Shown: positions 54,071 through 63,278, numbered from the stretch's first letter. The stretch is 64,000 bases of DNA from Rickettsiales bacterium (GCA_027485855.1 JAIXQD010000001.1:181575-245574), one strand, 5' to 3'. The notes: generated from the sequence alone by a model not told the origin. Numbers and translations are program-made.

Positions 54071-54625
54071 CTAGACCTGCATAATATCTTTTTCTTTGGC
54101 CGCCAAGGCTTCATCAGCTTTTTTGATGAAGTTGTCGGTGAGGGTCTGCACTTTTTCAGAGAGTGATTTATGAATATCCTCGCTGATTTCACCGTCTTTT
54201 TCTTGTTTTTTGAGTGTTTCCATCCCATCACGCCGCACATTACGCACAGCCACCCGCGCACTTTCGGCATATTTACCAGCAATTTTGGACAATTCTGCGC
54301 GGCGCTCTTGCGAAAGCCCCGGAATGGGCACACGAATAAGCGTACCATCGGCTGCGGGATTTAATCCTAAGCCTGCATCCCGAATGGCCTTCTCGACGGC
54401 TTTGCACATGCCTTTATCCCACACCTGTACTGAAATCATGCGCGCTTCCGGCACATTGATGGTGGCCACCTGATTAAGCGGCATCATGCTGCCATAGGCA
54501 TCAACCATCACTGGCTCTAACAGGCTGGCCGAAGCCCGCCCCGTGCGCAAGCCGCCAAACTCACGCCGCAAGGCCTCAAGGCAACCTTCCATGCGTTTTT
54601 CCAGCTCTTTTAATAATTCAGCCAT
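54071..54625 (-). CDS. frr: Ribosome recycling factor Frr
   Basis: 184 residues, the normal length. Long helical bundle with [46 protein letters not shown] and the tail [15 protein letters not shown]. It splits the post-termination ribosome with EF-G. Fourteen bases after pyrH. Confidence 0.97.
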   Translation of the reverse strand: MAELLKELEKRMEGCLEALRREFGGLRTGRASASLLEPVMVDAYGSMMPLNQVATINVPEARMISVQVWDKGMCKAVEKAIRDAGLGLNPAADGTLIRVPIPGLSQERRAELSKIAGKYAESARVAVRNVRRDGMETLKKQEKDGEISEDIHKSLSEKVQTLTDNFIKKADEALAAKEKDIMQV

Positions 54626-54639
54626 TTTATACTCCTAAT

Positions 54640-55377
54640 TTAAGATGCCAGAACGGCGGGGCCATCACTGACCACGGTGAAAAGCCCCTGCCCTTGCACA
54701 ACGGCAGCACAGGCCCCTGGTTTGCGGATATTAAACACAACAATGGGTATATGATTTTCGCGGCACAGCGATACGGCGCTGGCATCCATCACTTTAAGGT
54801 CACGCGACAGCACATCATGATAGCTAAGGCTGCTAAAACGCTGCGCATCGGGCACTTTTTTGGGGTCGGCCGAGTAAATCCCATCGACTGAGGTGCCTTT
54901 AAACAGCGCGTTGCAATTCATCTCTGAGGCACGCAAGGCCGCGCCAGAATCGGTGGTAAAAAATGGGCTGCCCACGCCAGCGGCAAAAATAACCACACGG
55001 TTTTTTTCCATATGACGCATGGCACGACGGCGAATATAAGGCTCGCACACGCTCGACATTTGTATGGCCGATTGTACCCGTGTTGGCACGCCGGCTTTTT
55101 CTAAGGCATGCTGCAAGGCCAATGCATTAATAATGGTGCCCAACATGCCGATATAATCGGCCGTGGCACGCTCCATGCCCTTGGCGGCTCCAGCCGCACC
55201 TCGGAAAATATTCCCACCACCAACCACCAAGCATACTTGCACACCCATGGCGCAAACAGCGGCTACCTCAGCCGCCACGCGATCGGCAGTGGCGGGGTCT
55301 ATGCCATATTCACCAGCACCCATCAAAGCCTCGCCCGACACCTTAAGCAAAATGCGACGGTAGCGAGGGTTGGCCAT
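54640..55377 (-). CDS. pyrH: Uridylate kinase PyrH
   Basis: 245 residues. [42 protein letters not shown], and the C-terminal nucleotide-binding [18 protein letters not shown] in outline. It phosphorylates UMP to UDP. 55-bp gap after tsf. Confidence 0.97.
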   Translation of the reverse strand: MANPRYRRILLKVSGEALMGAGEYGIDPATADRVAAEVAAVCAMGVQVCLVVGGGNIFRGAAGAAKGMERATADYIGMLGTIINALALQHALEKAGVPTRVQSAIQMSSVCEPYIRRRAMRHMEKNRVVIFAAGVGSPFFTTDSGAALRASEMNCNALFKGTSVDGIYSADPKKVPDAQRFSSLSYHDVLSRDLKVMDASAVSLCRENHIPIVVFNIRKPGACAAVVQGQGLFTVVSDGPAVLAS

Positions 55378-55432
55378 GATGAGCGCCTTTAAGTTATGTT
55401 ATATCGTTATAGGGCCGACTGCTGGCACTAAC

Positions 55433-56368
55433 CTATTTACTGCTCGCGGCCACTTGTGCAGCAACTTCAGCAGCAAAGTCGGACGTTTGCTTGTCAATGC
55501 CTTCGCCCAATTGGAAGCGCACAAAGCCAGCAAGCTTAACCGGAGCTGCCAGAGTTTTGCTGGCATTCTCAATAACTTTGCTGATTTTTGTTTCGCCATC
55601 CAGCACCGAGACTTGCTCCAGCAAAACCACCTCTTCGTAGTATTTACGAATGCGGCCTTCAACCATTTTGGCAATAATGTCGGCGGGCTTGTTGCTGCCT
55701 TGCGCTTGCTCCATCAGAATGGCGCGTTCACGCTCAAGATTAGCCGGGTTTACATCGGCAATCGTCAGCGCTTCAGGGCGGGCAGCGGCCACATGCATGG
55801 CAATTTGCTTGCCCAATTCGAGCAGCTTAGTGGTGTCGGCCGTGCTTTCAAGTGCAACCAACACACCAATTTTGCCAAGGCCCGGCGCGATGGAGTTATG
55901 CACATAAGCTGCCACAACGCCCTGCCCCACTTGCAAACGCTGGCCACGGCGCAAATCCATATTTTCGCCGATGGTGGCGATAAGGTGCGTCAGTTCCTCG
56001 GCCACATTGCGGCCTACATCAGCAAAAGGCTGAGTTTTAAGCGCTTCAATATCGCCGCCTTTGCTCAGCATAATCTCGGCCACGCGTTTGGCATAGGCTT
56101 GGAACTGATCATTGCGCGCCACAAAGTCTGTTTCGGCATTCACCTCAACAATGGCGCCCATGCCGCCTTTAGCGGCAACAGCAACCAAACCTTCGGCAGC
56201 CACGCGGCCGGCTTTTTTGGCCGCGTTCGATAGGCCTTTTTTACGCAGCCAATCGATGGCGGCTTCAAGGTCGCCCGCGCTTTCCGTAAGGGCTTTTTTG
56301 CAATCCATCATGCCCGCGCCGGTTTTGTCGCGCAGGTCTTTTACCAAACTTGCTGAAATTTCAGTCAT
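55433..56368 (-). CDS. tsf: Elongation factor Ts
   Basis: 311 residues. N-terminal UBA domain with [16 protein letters not shown] and [12 protein letters not shown], then the core with [15 protein letters not shown] and C-terminal [12 protein letters not shown]. It recycles EF-Tu. 42 bp after rpsB in the usual rpsB-tsf operon. Confidence 0.98.
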   Translation of the reverse strand: MTEISASLVKDLRDKTGAGMMDCKKALTESAGDLEAAIDWLRKKGLSNAAKKAGRVAAEGLVAVAAKGGMGAIVEVNAETDFVARNDQFQAYAKRVAEIMLSKGGDIEALKTQPFADVGRNVAEELTHLIATIGENMDLRRGQRLQVGQGVVAAYVHNSIAPGLGKIGVLVALESTADTTKLLELGKQIAMHVAAARPEALTIADVNPANLERERAILMEQAQGSNKPADIIAKMVEGRIRKYYEEVVLLEQVSVLDGETKISKVIENASKTLAAPVKLAGFVRFQLGEGIDKQTSDFAAEVAAQVAASSK

Positions 56369-56410
56369 CGGTATCTCCTAGTTTTAAAACGATAAGCAAA
56401 AGACCGAAAA

Positions 56411-57193
56411 TTAGGCCTGCACGGCAACGGCTTCCGTCACGGTCTCAACCGCAGCTTCAACCGGTGCTTCAATGGCAGCGCCCAGATCTTTGCCGCTCGA
56501 TTGCAGCTCTTGCTGGATACCATCAATGACCGCGCCAGCAATCAGCTCGCAATAGGTCTCGATGGCGCGCAAAGCGTCATCATTGCCGGGGATAGGATAG
56601 GTAATGCCCACAGGGTCGGCATTACTATCGCACACGGCCACAACCGGAATACCCAGTTTTTGCGCCTCTTGCACAGCGATGCTTTCCTTGATGACGTCCA
56701 TCACAAACAAAATATCTGGCAGGCCGCCCATTTCTTTGATGCCGCCAAGGCTGCGCTCTAATTTGTCGCGCTCATTGCCCATATCCAGCATTTCCTTTTT
56801 GGTGAGCTTGCTGGCTTGCAGATCCATACGCTCTTCAATTTCGCGCAGGCGCTTGATGGATTGCGAAATGGTTTTCCAATTGGTGAGCATGCCGCCCAGC
56901 CAACGGTGATTAACATAATATTGGCCGCATTTTTTGGCCGTTTCGGCGATTTTTTCTTGTGCTTGACGCTTGGTGCCAACAAAGAGCACGCGGCCACCAC
57001 CTGCCACCGTATCGCGCACGGCTTGCAAAGCGCGATGCAGCATAGGCACAGTTTGCTCAAGATCGATAATGTGCACGCCACCCCGAACGCCATATAAATA
57101 TGGCTTCATCTTGGGGTTCCAGCGGCGGGTATTGTGACCAAAATGTACGCCAGCTTCAAGCAATTGGCGCATAGTGAACATTGGCATTGCCAT
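56411..57193 (-). CDS. rpsB: Ribosomal protein S2
   Basis: 260 residues from the ATG at 57193, which follows GGAGGAG by about seven bases; in-frame codons further upstream lie in the leader. Family blocks: [67 protein letters not shown], and IPGNDDA. A ~25-residue Ala/Glu/Val tail extends the C-terminus. First gene of the long minus-strand block. Confidence 0.97.
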   Translation of the reverse strand: MAMPMFTMRQLLEAGVHFGHNTRRWNPKMKPYLYGVRGGVHIIDLEQTVPMLHRALQAVRDTVAGGGRVLFVGTKRQAQEKIAETAKKCGQYYVNHRWLGGMLTNWKTISQSIKRLREIEERMDLQASKLTKKEMLDMGNERDKLERSLGGIKEMGGLPDILFVMDVIKESIAVQEAQKLGIPVVAVCDSNADPVGITYPIPGNDDALRAIETYCELIAGAVIDGIQQELQSSGKDLGAAIEAPVEAAVETVTEAVAVQA

Positions 57194-57220
57194 GATAAAA
57201 ACTCCTCCGGTTATGGCCTC

Positions 57221-57264
57221 TAGGTGGCAGGCACCCCTTATGGGCACCGGATAAAAGCCACCTA
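57221..57264 (-). promoter_or_regulatory. Hairpin in the rpsB mRNA leader
   Basis: TAGGTGGC (57221-57228) and GCCACCTA (57257-57264) form a perfect 8-bp stem with a 28-base loop that contains smaller paired segments. It lies about 28-71 bases before the rpsB ATG, just upstream of the ribosome site. S2 leaders are known to bind S2 and repress rpsB-tsf; that role is inferred. Confidence 0.5.
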
Positions 57265-57332
57265 TGTGAATTACCCTGTGTTGCCACAAGGTTGCAGGCT
57301 TTTTAACTGATTATGCCCAAGCAATGCAAGCC

Positions 57333-57680
57333 TTAACCAAGGTCAATGCCCATTTTTCGGTAAAAATAGACACAAAGCGGGTAGCAAATCATGCAAGCCA
57401 GAGCGGCCAAGGCAAAGGCCAGCGGAAACTTACAGCCAAACTTAAAGGCCAGATTAAAGGCGATAAAGAAGGCCAAGGACGGCACCACCAGATAAAACAC
57501 ACTCACGCCAAGGCTGTTCACTTTGGCCATATCGCGTGTTTCGTAATAAAGCCAGCCCATAGCCAGCATCGAACTAAGCGGCAAAGAGACTAACGCCGCC
57601 CCCCAAAAAGTGCTGCGCTTAGCGATTTCTGAGACGATGGCAATAATCAGCGCCGATAAAGCGACTTTTATCCAAAACAT
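57333..57680 (-). CDS. DUF3147-type small membrane protein
   Basis: 115 residues from the ATG at 57680. Four membrane segments of roughly 18-20 residues fill the protein; conserved-looking blocks are IVSEIAKRSTFWGAALVSLP, MGWLYYETRD and FYLVVPSLAFF. The family occurs widely with unknown function, perhaps transport. An upstream start at 57701 is possible. Divergent from the 206-aa gene, with a 44-bp gap. Confidence 0.8.
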   Translation of the reverse strand: MFWIKVALSALIIAIVSEIAKRSTFWGAALVSLPLSSMLAMGWLYYETRDMAKVNSLGVSVFYLVVPSLAFFIAFNLAFKFGCKFPLAFALAALACMICYPLCVYFYRKMGIDLG

Positions 57681-57689
57681 GCACCCACC

Positions 57690-57718
57690 TTGGAAAAACA
57701 CCAGAGATTTGCTATAGT
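57690..57718 (+). promoter_or_regulatory. Promoter of the 206-aa gene, implying a leaderless mRNA
   Basis: TTGGAA (57690-57695), 17 bp, TATAGT (57713-57718). Only six bases separate the -10 from the ATG at 57725, so transcription should begin at or next to the start codon. No ribosome site is present. Confidence 0.6.
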
Positions 57719-57724
57719 TCTATT

Positions 57725-58345
57725 ATGACAGCTTATCGCAAAAAAGCACCCTTTAATGATTGGTGGTATTGGTCGGATGTGCTGGCCAAGCGCCTGGTGA
57801 CGATTGCGCAAATGTATAACGAGTTTGGTGAGCCACAACGCGCCCATGATGCCGACGCCACCAGCCGTAAACTCAACGAAATTTTTTTGGGCCCCGCCCG
57901 CATGGGGCAAAAAGGCGTTAAAACCGATGAGGAAAAAGCCGCGCTTGCCAAAATAGAAGAAGAAGCGATTTTTGCGGGCGTGGTTATTTGGCAAGAAATG
58001 CTCAATAGCCTGCCCTTTATCTCTGAGCAATTGCAAAGCTACCTTGATATCAAATGGGCCGATATCAACCCGCAAGACGAAAAAAAGATGCAGCAAATGG
58101 GCAATATCGACCCACGCGCCACCGAATTATTTTGGGGCCCTAAAGGCCGCTATGATGAGGGCATTCGCTCGGGTCACCCAAAAGATGGCGGCTTGCCGGG
58201 TATCTTGTTAAATTATCTTTTAGCCGAGCGTGGCAGCAGCAGCCGCTCGCCCAGCCAATATAAAACCGAAAACTCCCATAATACTTTTTGGGGGCGCAGC
58301 AACGATATGAATAAAGCCTTCAGCCCACCCAGAGGCGGCATGTAA
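57725..58345 (+). CDS. Unrecognised 206-aa protein, probably leaderless
   Basis: 206 residues, no signal peptide or membrane segment. The N-terminus is aromatic (FNDWWYWSDVLAKRL), the middle charged and helical (KTDEEKAALAKIEEEAIFAG), and the C-terminal ~45 residues polar and Ser/Gly-rich (RGSSSRSPSQYKTENSH). The codon use looks like neighbouring genes. Stands alone between divergent DUF3147 and convergent paralogous membrane genes. Family not recognised. Confidence 0.7.
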   Translation: MTAYRKKAPFNDWWYWSDVLAKRLVTIAQMYNEFGEPQRAHDADATSRKLNEIFLGPARMGQKGVKTDEEKAALAKIEEEAIFAGVVIWQEMLNSLPFISEQLQSYLDIKWADINPQDEKKMQQMGNIDPRATELFWGPKGRYDEGIRSGHPKDGGLPGILLNYLLAERGSSSRSPSQYKTENSHNTFWGRSNDMNKAFSPPRGGM

Positions 58346-58381
58346 TTAGCGCACATGGTGGTGTGGAGCTTGAGGGTATAG

Positions 58382-59158
58382 TTATGCCCCAAATTCGCGT
58401 GGTTTTGCCGCACGTGCTGTCACCGGCGCGCCACGATTTGGCTCGGGGGCGGCCTTCAGTGCAGGCGTCGCAACAGGCGCGGCAGCATTTTCTACTGCCG
58501 GCATTTTAACATTCACAGCCACGGGTCTTGTACCGGGCAAAACCACAAATATCGGGTCGGGCGTGTTTAACACCACTGGTGCTTCTTTTGCTGCTTTTTT
58601 TGCTTCAATATCAGCCGCACGTTTTTGCGCCTGCTTGGCTTCAGCCTCTTTGGTCATGGGCGTTGCCAAAATTCTGGGCAAAATCATGGCTGTTTTGCCG
58701 ATAGCTTGCATGGCATGTAAGCCAAGTTTTGCGCATTGAACGGGCAGATGATAGGCCAGCAAAGCATAAATATTGGTACTAAGGCCATGCAAAATACCAA
58801 GCTTAGTTGCAGCATCATTATTATCGGCGCAGTTATTTTGCTGTCGCAGAGATTTTACCACATAATCTGCTTGTGATAGCCCACTATAAGACTCAAAAAT
58901 ACTCGCCTTGTAATCTCTCGCGCCTTGATGTTTTCGAAAATAATTATCGTCAAAAATCATCGATTTTATAAAATTACCAAATATTGCCGTAAACAATGTT
59001 GTCGTAAGAATAATCGGAACAGCCACACCACCAATAAAAGCCGCGACAGCAGCCAAACCAGCCACCGCTAAAACATTAACACTTATCTCAGTCCAAAAAC
59101 GCGCTTTACTATAGCTTTGGTTGAGCTCTTTTTCTGTGGGTATATGATTATCGCTCAT
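58382..59158 (-). CDS. Paralogous two-segment membrane protein, copy C
   Basis: 258 residues from the ATG at 59158, with GGAGC before it. The N-terminus PTEKELNQSYSKARFWTE precedes a hydrophobic hairpin (~25-62). A basic region follows (RDYKASIFE), then LRQQNNCADNNDAATKLGIL, an amphipathic or weakly hydrophobic stretch, TPMTKEAEAKQAQKRA and a Pro/Ala/Val tail ending TARAAKPREFGA. It shares LRQQNNCAD, KLGILHGL, PMTKEA and the REFGA end with the next copy, so they are tandem duplicates. Function unknown; probably inner membrane. Confidence 0.75.
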   Translation of the reverse strand: MSDNHIPTEKELNQSYSKARFWTEISVNVLAVAGLAAVAAFIGGVAVPIILTTTLFTAIFGNFIKSMIFDDNYFRKHQGARDYKASIFESYSGLSQADYVVKSLRQQNNCADNNDAATKLGILHGLSTNIYALLAYHLPVQCAKLGLHAMQAIGKTAMILPRILATPMTKEAEAKQAQKRAADIEAKKAAKEAPVVLNTPDPIFVVLPGTRPVAVNVKMPAVENAAAPVATPALKAAPEPNRGAPVTARAAKPREFGA

Positions 59159-59182
59159 TTTTAGCTCCAAAGAATCCGCGCA

Positions 59183-59977
59183 TTACGCACCAAATTCACG
59201 GCCTTTGGCCGCGCGCGTAATCGGTGCGGGCTTAACAGCAGTATCTGGCTTAGTTTTAACAATAGGTGCCGCAGCTGCGGCAACGGCGACAGCTTTAGCA
59301 GGCTCTACTTCGGCAACCGGAGCAGGCAGCACAGCAAGCTCAGGCGTGGGCATAATGATTGTTTCTGCTCTTGGAGTATTACTTGTATTGGCCAGAGCTT
59401 TTGCCGCCTGTTTTTCTGCTTGTTTTTTTGCTTGCTTCTCTACAGCCTCTTTGGTCATGGGGGCAAACATGATTTTAGGCACACTCCAAGCTGCACTCCA
59501 AGCTGCACTGGCAAAAGAGCCGATAAGTTTGGCCAATTTGATTGGGCCACTATAAATCATCATTCCTGTAAGGCTGGTTTTGAGGCCATGCAATATGCCT
59601 AGTTTTTTAACGGCCATGATATCGTCGGCACAATTATTTTGCTGCCGCAATTTGCTGATAAGCACGCGTTGCGATCGATTTGACCAACTATCATCACCAT
59701 ATTTCATGCTCACTAATTCATATTCGCTGGCTACATAATCACGGCTATTATGCTTGGCATAGTGATGCCTATCATAAAAATTATCACGTTTAGCCAGGTT
59801 GCCAAATAAATAGACAAAACCCACCGGCAAGGCTGCTAAAAAGCCGGATGGTCCAGCGATCAGCGCGGTCACTCCAACAATAATTGCCGGTGCTACAAAG
59901 TTTGTGGTCATTTCCGCCCAGCCACGCGCTTGAGCGTAGCTCGCGTTGAGTTCTGTTTCTGTGGGTTGCGTGCTCAT
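59183..59977 (-). CDS. Paralogous two-segment membrane protein, copy B
   Basis: 264 residues. N-terminus QPTETELNASYAQARGWAEM, hydrophobic hairpin ~30-62, RDYVASEYELVSM, LRQQNNCADDIMAVKKLGIL, a second hydrophobic area (~150-175), APMTKEAVEKQAKKQAEK and a tail ending TRAAKGREFGA. Close relative of copy C, 24 bp upstream of it. The Ala/Pro/Val/Lys tail looks unstructured. Function unknown. Confidence 0.75.
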   Translation of the reverse strand: MSTQPTETELNASYAQARGWAEMTTNFVAPAIIVGVTALIAGPSGFLAALPVGFVYLFGNLAKRDNFYDRHHYAKHNSRDYVASEYELVSMKYGDDSWSNRSQRVLISKLRQQNNCADDIMAVKKLGILHGLKTSLTGMMIYSGPIKLAKLIGSFASAAWSAAWSVPKIMFAPMTKEAVEKQAKKQAEKQAAKALANTSNTPRAETIIMPTPELAVLPAPVAEVEPAKAVAVAAAAAPIVKTKPDTAVKPAPITRAAKGREFGA

Positions 59978-59980
59978 ATT

Positions 59981-60643
59981 TTAGCCATGCGTTGCGGTTT
60001 TTGCGGCTATCGCTGTGCGGGGCGCTGCACGTAAAGGCGCTTGCCCGGTGCCAGTTAGTGCATCAATCGGTTTTGCGGCAACATCGGCCAAGGTAATGGG
60101 CCTTGCTTCAAGCTCGACTAATTTTGCAGTCAGCTCTTTATTGGCTGCTAGGGCGGCCTCAAGGCGGCGATTAGCATCGGCCAGATCTTTTAGCTTAATA
60201 GCCTCTTGCTCGGTTGCAGCAGCCAATTGTTTGTTGGTTGTTGGCGATGCAGCGGCTTTAAGCAAAAATGCGCTTAAGCGCAGCGGCATAAAGTAAAAAT
60301 TATGCCACACGCCATGGCCAATGCCCATTTTGGCCGCTGCCTCGTGAGTATTGGCTGCATCCGCCTTCGACATAATTTCGCGGGCATAGCGGGTGTTATA
60401 GCCATAATCAAAATGAAATAGATTACGGTTGGTGCCGTGGTTATGCGCACTTTTGATGCACATGCCGACAAATAAAGGTAGCGCCAAAAGCCCAAAAGCT
60501 GGCCCAAAAGTAGCGGCCGCCAAAAGAGGAATGCCGACCAAACCGACTGCATCGGTTAAAAGCGAGCTCCATGTGGCAAAACGATTATAAGTGAGGATTA
60601 CATCTGAGTCGTAATCATTTGGACGTAATTTTGTTTGTGTCAT
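59981..60643 (-). CDS. Paralogous two-segment membrane protein, copy A (divergent)
   Basis: 220 residues from the ATG at 60643, with GGAG before it. A polar start (TQTKLRPNDYDSD) precedes the hydrophobic hairpin (~35-65) and then basic residues. MSKADAANTHEAAAKMGIGHGVW aligns with KLGILHG of the other copies. A coiled segment (ANRRLEAALAANKELTAKLV) replaces their KEA repeat. Only three bases from copy B, so the three form an operon. Function unknown. Confidence 0.7.
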   Translation of the reverse strand: MTQTKLRPNDYDSDVILTYNRFATWSSLLTDAVGLVGIPLLAAATFGPAFGLLALPLFVGMCIKSAHNHGTNRNLFHFDYGYNTRYAREIMSKADAANTHEAAAKMGIGHGVWHNFYFMPLRLSAFLLKAAASPTTNKQLAAATEQEAIKLKDLADANRRLEAALAANKELTAKLVELEARPITLADVAAKPIDALTGTGQAPLRAAPRTAIAAKTATHG

Positions 60644-60663
60644 AATAAACTCCATCAATAGAA

Positions 60664-60692
60664 ATTATATCTATGATGAATTTATAGCACGA
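60664..60692 (-). promoter_or_regulatory. Possible promoter of the paralogous membrane-protein operon
   Basis: On the minus strand an extended -10, TGCTATAAA, has its hexamer at 60681-60686, and a second -10-like TATAAT is at 60664-60669. Neither has a good -35. Ribosome site and ATG 60643 follow. Confidence 0.35.
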
Positions 60693-60785
60693 AACAATGA
60701 AAGTAATAAATTAAAGACGCGCCGCAACACATTGCAATTTAACAAGTTTAGCTACAGCAAACAAGGTTAACCGATAAAATTAGCC

Positions 60786-60940
60786 AAGCCCGCGCGTTAT
60801 TAGGCGCCGAACTCGAAGAGTTCAAAAGCCAAGACTCCGCGCAGTCTTACGCGCCGAACTCGAAGAGTTCAAAAACCTAAAGCCCGCGCTTTGTTATGCG
60901 CCGAACTCGAAGAGTTCAAAAACCTAAAGTCCGCGCGTGA
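60786..60940. repeat. 47-bp tandem repeat with a GAACTC-GAA-GAGTTC palindrome
   Basis: Units start at 60804, 60851 and 60898, exactly 47 bp apart, with a partial copy before. Each has GCGCCGA, the palindrome GAACTC-GAA-GAGTTC (first copy 60809-60823), AAAA-rich spacer, and GYCCGCGC followed by TTTGTTAT. The first unit differs in the spacer. The last copy runs into the PopZ-like gene and supplies its final codons and TAG stop. The outer elements match the array at 3.7 kb. Confidence 0.9.
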
Positions 60941-61475
60941 TCTTTTGAATTTCTTTCGCCACCAAACGCTCAATCATCGGCGGCAGGTTTTGGTCAAGCC
61001 AATCTTTAAGCATGGGGCGCAATATATCCACAACCAAGCCCTCTAATGTGCGTGAGCCATCACCAATCGGAAAATGCTGCGGCATGGCCATAGTTTGTTT
61101 CTCAATGGTGTTGGCCAATTGTGCCAAGGCGGATGCGGCACTTTGCGCGGCCATATCTGAGAGCAAGGAATCTGTTGCGGCAGGCGCGGGCTCATCCATT
61201 TCGGCCATCATTGCGGCAAAATTTGGCTTAGCATTGGCGCTGATATTTTCATGAGGCATGTCATCGGCAGGGGCATTTAAATCCATCACGCTGCCATCAT
61301 CTTTTAGCTCTTGCGTCAGCTCTATCACTGTATCGTCATTATCGGCGGCATCCGCACCGCCCTCACCGTTATTATCGGCGTTGGGCGCGGCTTCGCTGCC
61401 ATCAGCAATGATGCGGCGAATGGAAGCCAGAATTTCTTCCATTGAGGGTTCGGCGTTTTTGGCGTCGGCGTTCAT
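60924..61475 (-). CDS. PopZ-like protein (DUF2497)
   Basis: 183 residues. The N-terminal helix EPSMEEILASIRRIIADGSE and C-terminal LRPMLKDWLDQNLPPMIERL, then VAKEIQKI, are the two conserved blocks of the PopZ/DUF2497 family; an acidic Asp/Asn/Ala-rich linker (~25-110) lies between. In Caulobacter PopZ forms a polar hub that anchors ParB and cell-cycle proteins. Orthology is likely but not proven. In relatives it lies beside tolC and valS; valS is absent here. The stop lies in the repeat array. Confidence 0.85.
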   Translation of the reverse strand: MNADAKNAEPSMEEILASIRRIIADGSEAAPNADNNGEGGADAADNDDTVIELTQELKDDGSVMDLNAPADDMPHENISANAKPNFAAMMAEMDEPAPAATDSLLSDMAAQSAASALAQLANTIEKQTMAMPQHFPIGDGSRTLEGLVVDILRPMLKDWLDQNLPPMIERLVAKEIQKITRGL

Positions 61476-61581
61476 CTGTGCGTTTAAGTTGTTTAAAGTT
61501 ATCTATCACTATCAGCATTAGCCGATTCCACAAACAAAGCAAAGGCTTATTACAAAGCCCCCAACCCTCTTGCTGTGCTTA

Positions 61582-62937
61582 TTATTCCCAAGTGCCGAAA
61601 AGACGCCGCGCTGTGCGGTTGGCATGCTCATCGGCATTATAAAGATCGACCTTTAACTGCAAGTTTTTAGCGGTAAATTCGCCGATTGAGGCTAACAGCT
61701 GATAGCTGCTGACAGCTTCGTCGCGGTCGGCCAGAATAAGGCTAACTTTTGCATCTAATAGCTCTTGCTCGGCATCGAGCACATCAAGCACAGTGCGGCT
61801 GCCCACCTGATTTTCCTGCCGCACGCCCTCAAGCGCCAGCTGCGAGGCCTTCACCTGGGCTTGACGCGCAACAGCACTGGCTTTAGCGGCCTGCCATGAC
61901 TCCCAAGCGCGAATGGCACCCTCACGGGCTTGCCGGCGGGCTTCATCAAGCTCTAGGCGGCGCTGACTGGCGGTTTGCTTGGCCTGCCGCACACGGGCAT
62001 GCTCGGCACCAGCCTGATAAAGCGGCATGGTGACACGGGCCACCACACTGGCACTATCGACCTTATCGTTGGTGAGCGTGGTTTCTTCCCATGAGCGGCG
62101 CAACTGACCGGTTATATTGGCCTCGGGCAAAAGGCTGCCAAATTGCTCATCGACCTGCGCATTGGCCGCGACCTCAGTTTCGCGGGCGGCAATAAAATTT
62201 GGGTTATTCTTTTCGGCCAGCTCCATTGCTTCGGCAAGGCTGGCCGGCAAAGTAGTGGCAAAGTTAAGAGAACTATCGGGTTTAGTAAGGTTGCTGGGCG
62301 GGGCCGCAAACACACGCTCAAAGCTTGCCTTGCTGGAATTGTAATTACCATTGGCCGCCACCCGATCGGCTTCAGCGCGGGCAAGGCGCGATTCCGCTTG
62401 GCTGACATCGGTGCGGGTAATGTCGCCAACTTTAAAGCGACTTTGCGCAGCATCAAGCTGCGCCCTCAACACTTCAACGTTTTTTTGGTTCAGCTCAAGC
62501 ACAGCTTGGTCACGTAAAACATCATGATAAACAGTGGCCGCATTCAGCAAAACGCTTTGCTCGGTGCTATAAAGTTGTGCGGCCGCTGCTGCCACACTGG
62601 CCTCGGCCCCGCGTCCGGCGGCAATAGTGCGCCCACCACGAAACAGCGGCTGTGAAGCTGTTAAGCTTAAAGCTTTTGGCGTGCTATTCCGATCGGGCAA
62701 ATTTTCAAAATCGGTGTTGTCGCGACCAATGCTGCCATCGGCGCTGATGGTGGGCAGCCAGCCTGCATTGGCTAAGGCCAATTGCTCATCGATAGCGCGT
62801 TTTTGCGCCCGTGCGGCATCAAGCACGGGGTTGGTCTGATAGGCTTTTGCCAAAGATTCGGGCAGAGTTTCAGCAAGTGCTGCATAAGGCAGCATGGCCA
62901 AGACAGAAGCCAAAAGCAAATTACGCAGCATCTTCAT
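61582..62937 (-). CDS. tolC: TolC-family outer membrane channel (type I secretion)
   Basis: 451 residues. Signal peptide MLRNLLLASVLAMLPYAALA, then the TolC repeats: ETLPESLAKAYQTNPVLDAAR, SLTASQPLFRGGRT, VTMPLYQAGAEHARVRQAKQ, and GSRTVLDVLDAEQELLDAKV. It lacks a lipobox, unlike the NodT-type protein at 7.3 kb. CCGGAG lies before the ATG. It follows the rhodanese gene in the usual pcm-tolC order. Confidence 0.94.
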   Translation of the reverse strand: MKMLRNLLLASVLAMLPYAALAETLPESLAKAYQTNPVLDAARAQKRAIDEQLALANAGWLPTISADGSIGRDNTDFENLPDRNSTPKALSLTASQPLFRGGRTIAAGRGAEASVAAAAAQLYSTEQSVLLNAATVYHDVLRDQAVLELNQKNVEVLRAQLDAAQSRFKVGDITRTDVSQAESRLARAEADRVAANGNYNSSKASFERVFAAPPSNLTKPDSSLNFATTLPASLAEAMELAEKNNPNFIAARETEVAANAQVDEQFGSLLPEANITGQLRRSWEETTLTNDKVDSASVVARVTMPLYQAGAEHARVRQAKQTASQRRLELDEARRQAREGAIRAWESWQAAKASAVARQAQVKASQLALEGVRQENQVGSRTVLDVLDAEQELLDAKVSLILADRDEAVSSYQLLASIGEFTAKNLQLKVDLYNADEHANRTARRLFGTWE

Positions 62938-62960
62938 CGCTCCGGTAAGAGAATTATTGT

Positions 62961-63278
62961 CTAATAACGCGCCATGTTGGGGTCAATTTCAGCTGCATAA
63001 GCATCAATACCGCCCGCTACATTCATCACTGTATAGCCTGCTTCGGTTAAAAAACCAGCCGCACGCGCACTGCGACCCCCATGATGGCATAAAGCTGCGA
63101 TGCTTTTGTCACGCGGTAGTTCATTATATCGTTGTGGCAATTGTGCCAAGGGAATATGCACCGCATTGGGCAAGCTGCATATTGCCACCTCAAAGCTTTC
63201 ACGCACATCAAGCAGCACCGTGTCGCCCTCGTTCAGGCGAGCCACTAAATCCTGCACCGAGATATTGATGACACTCAA
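62961..63278 (-). CDS. Single-domain rhodanese
   Basis: 105 residues. DTVLLDVRESFEVAICSLPN and the active-site loop IAALCHHGGRSARAAGFL with the catalytic Cys are intact; the CHHGGRS loop is GlpE-like. It transfers sulfane sulfur. ATGA overlap with the pcm-like gene and 23 bp before tolC. Confidence 0.94.
   Translation of the reverse strand: MSVINISVQDLVARLNEGDTVLLDVRESFEVAICSLPNAVHIPLAQLPQRYNELPRDKSIAALCHHGGRSARAAGFLTEAGYTVMNVAGGIDAYAAEIDPNMARY

Noticed and set aside
55370..56233. 287-codon plus-strand open frame opposite tsf
   Set aside because: It is the antisense of a clear EF-Ts gene; composition is that of a reverse-frame shadow, with no recognisable domain or ribosome site.
60804..60830. 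Palindrome GAACTC-GAA-GAGTTC followed by AAAA as an intrinsic terminator
   Set aside because: The stem is short with a three-base loop. On the minus strand, where the PopZ-like gene would need it, no T-run follows; the A-run would be a T-run only ahead of the hairpin.
60786..60940. CRISPR array
   Set aside because: The 47-bp units are directly tandem, without variable spacers, and no cas gene is nearby.
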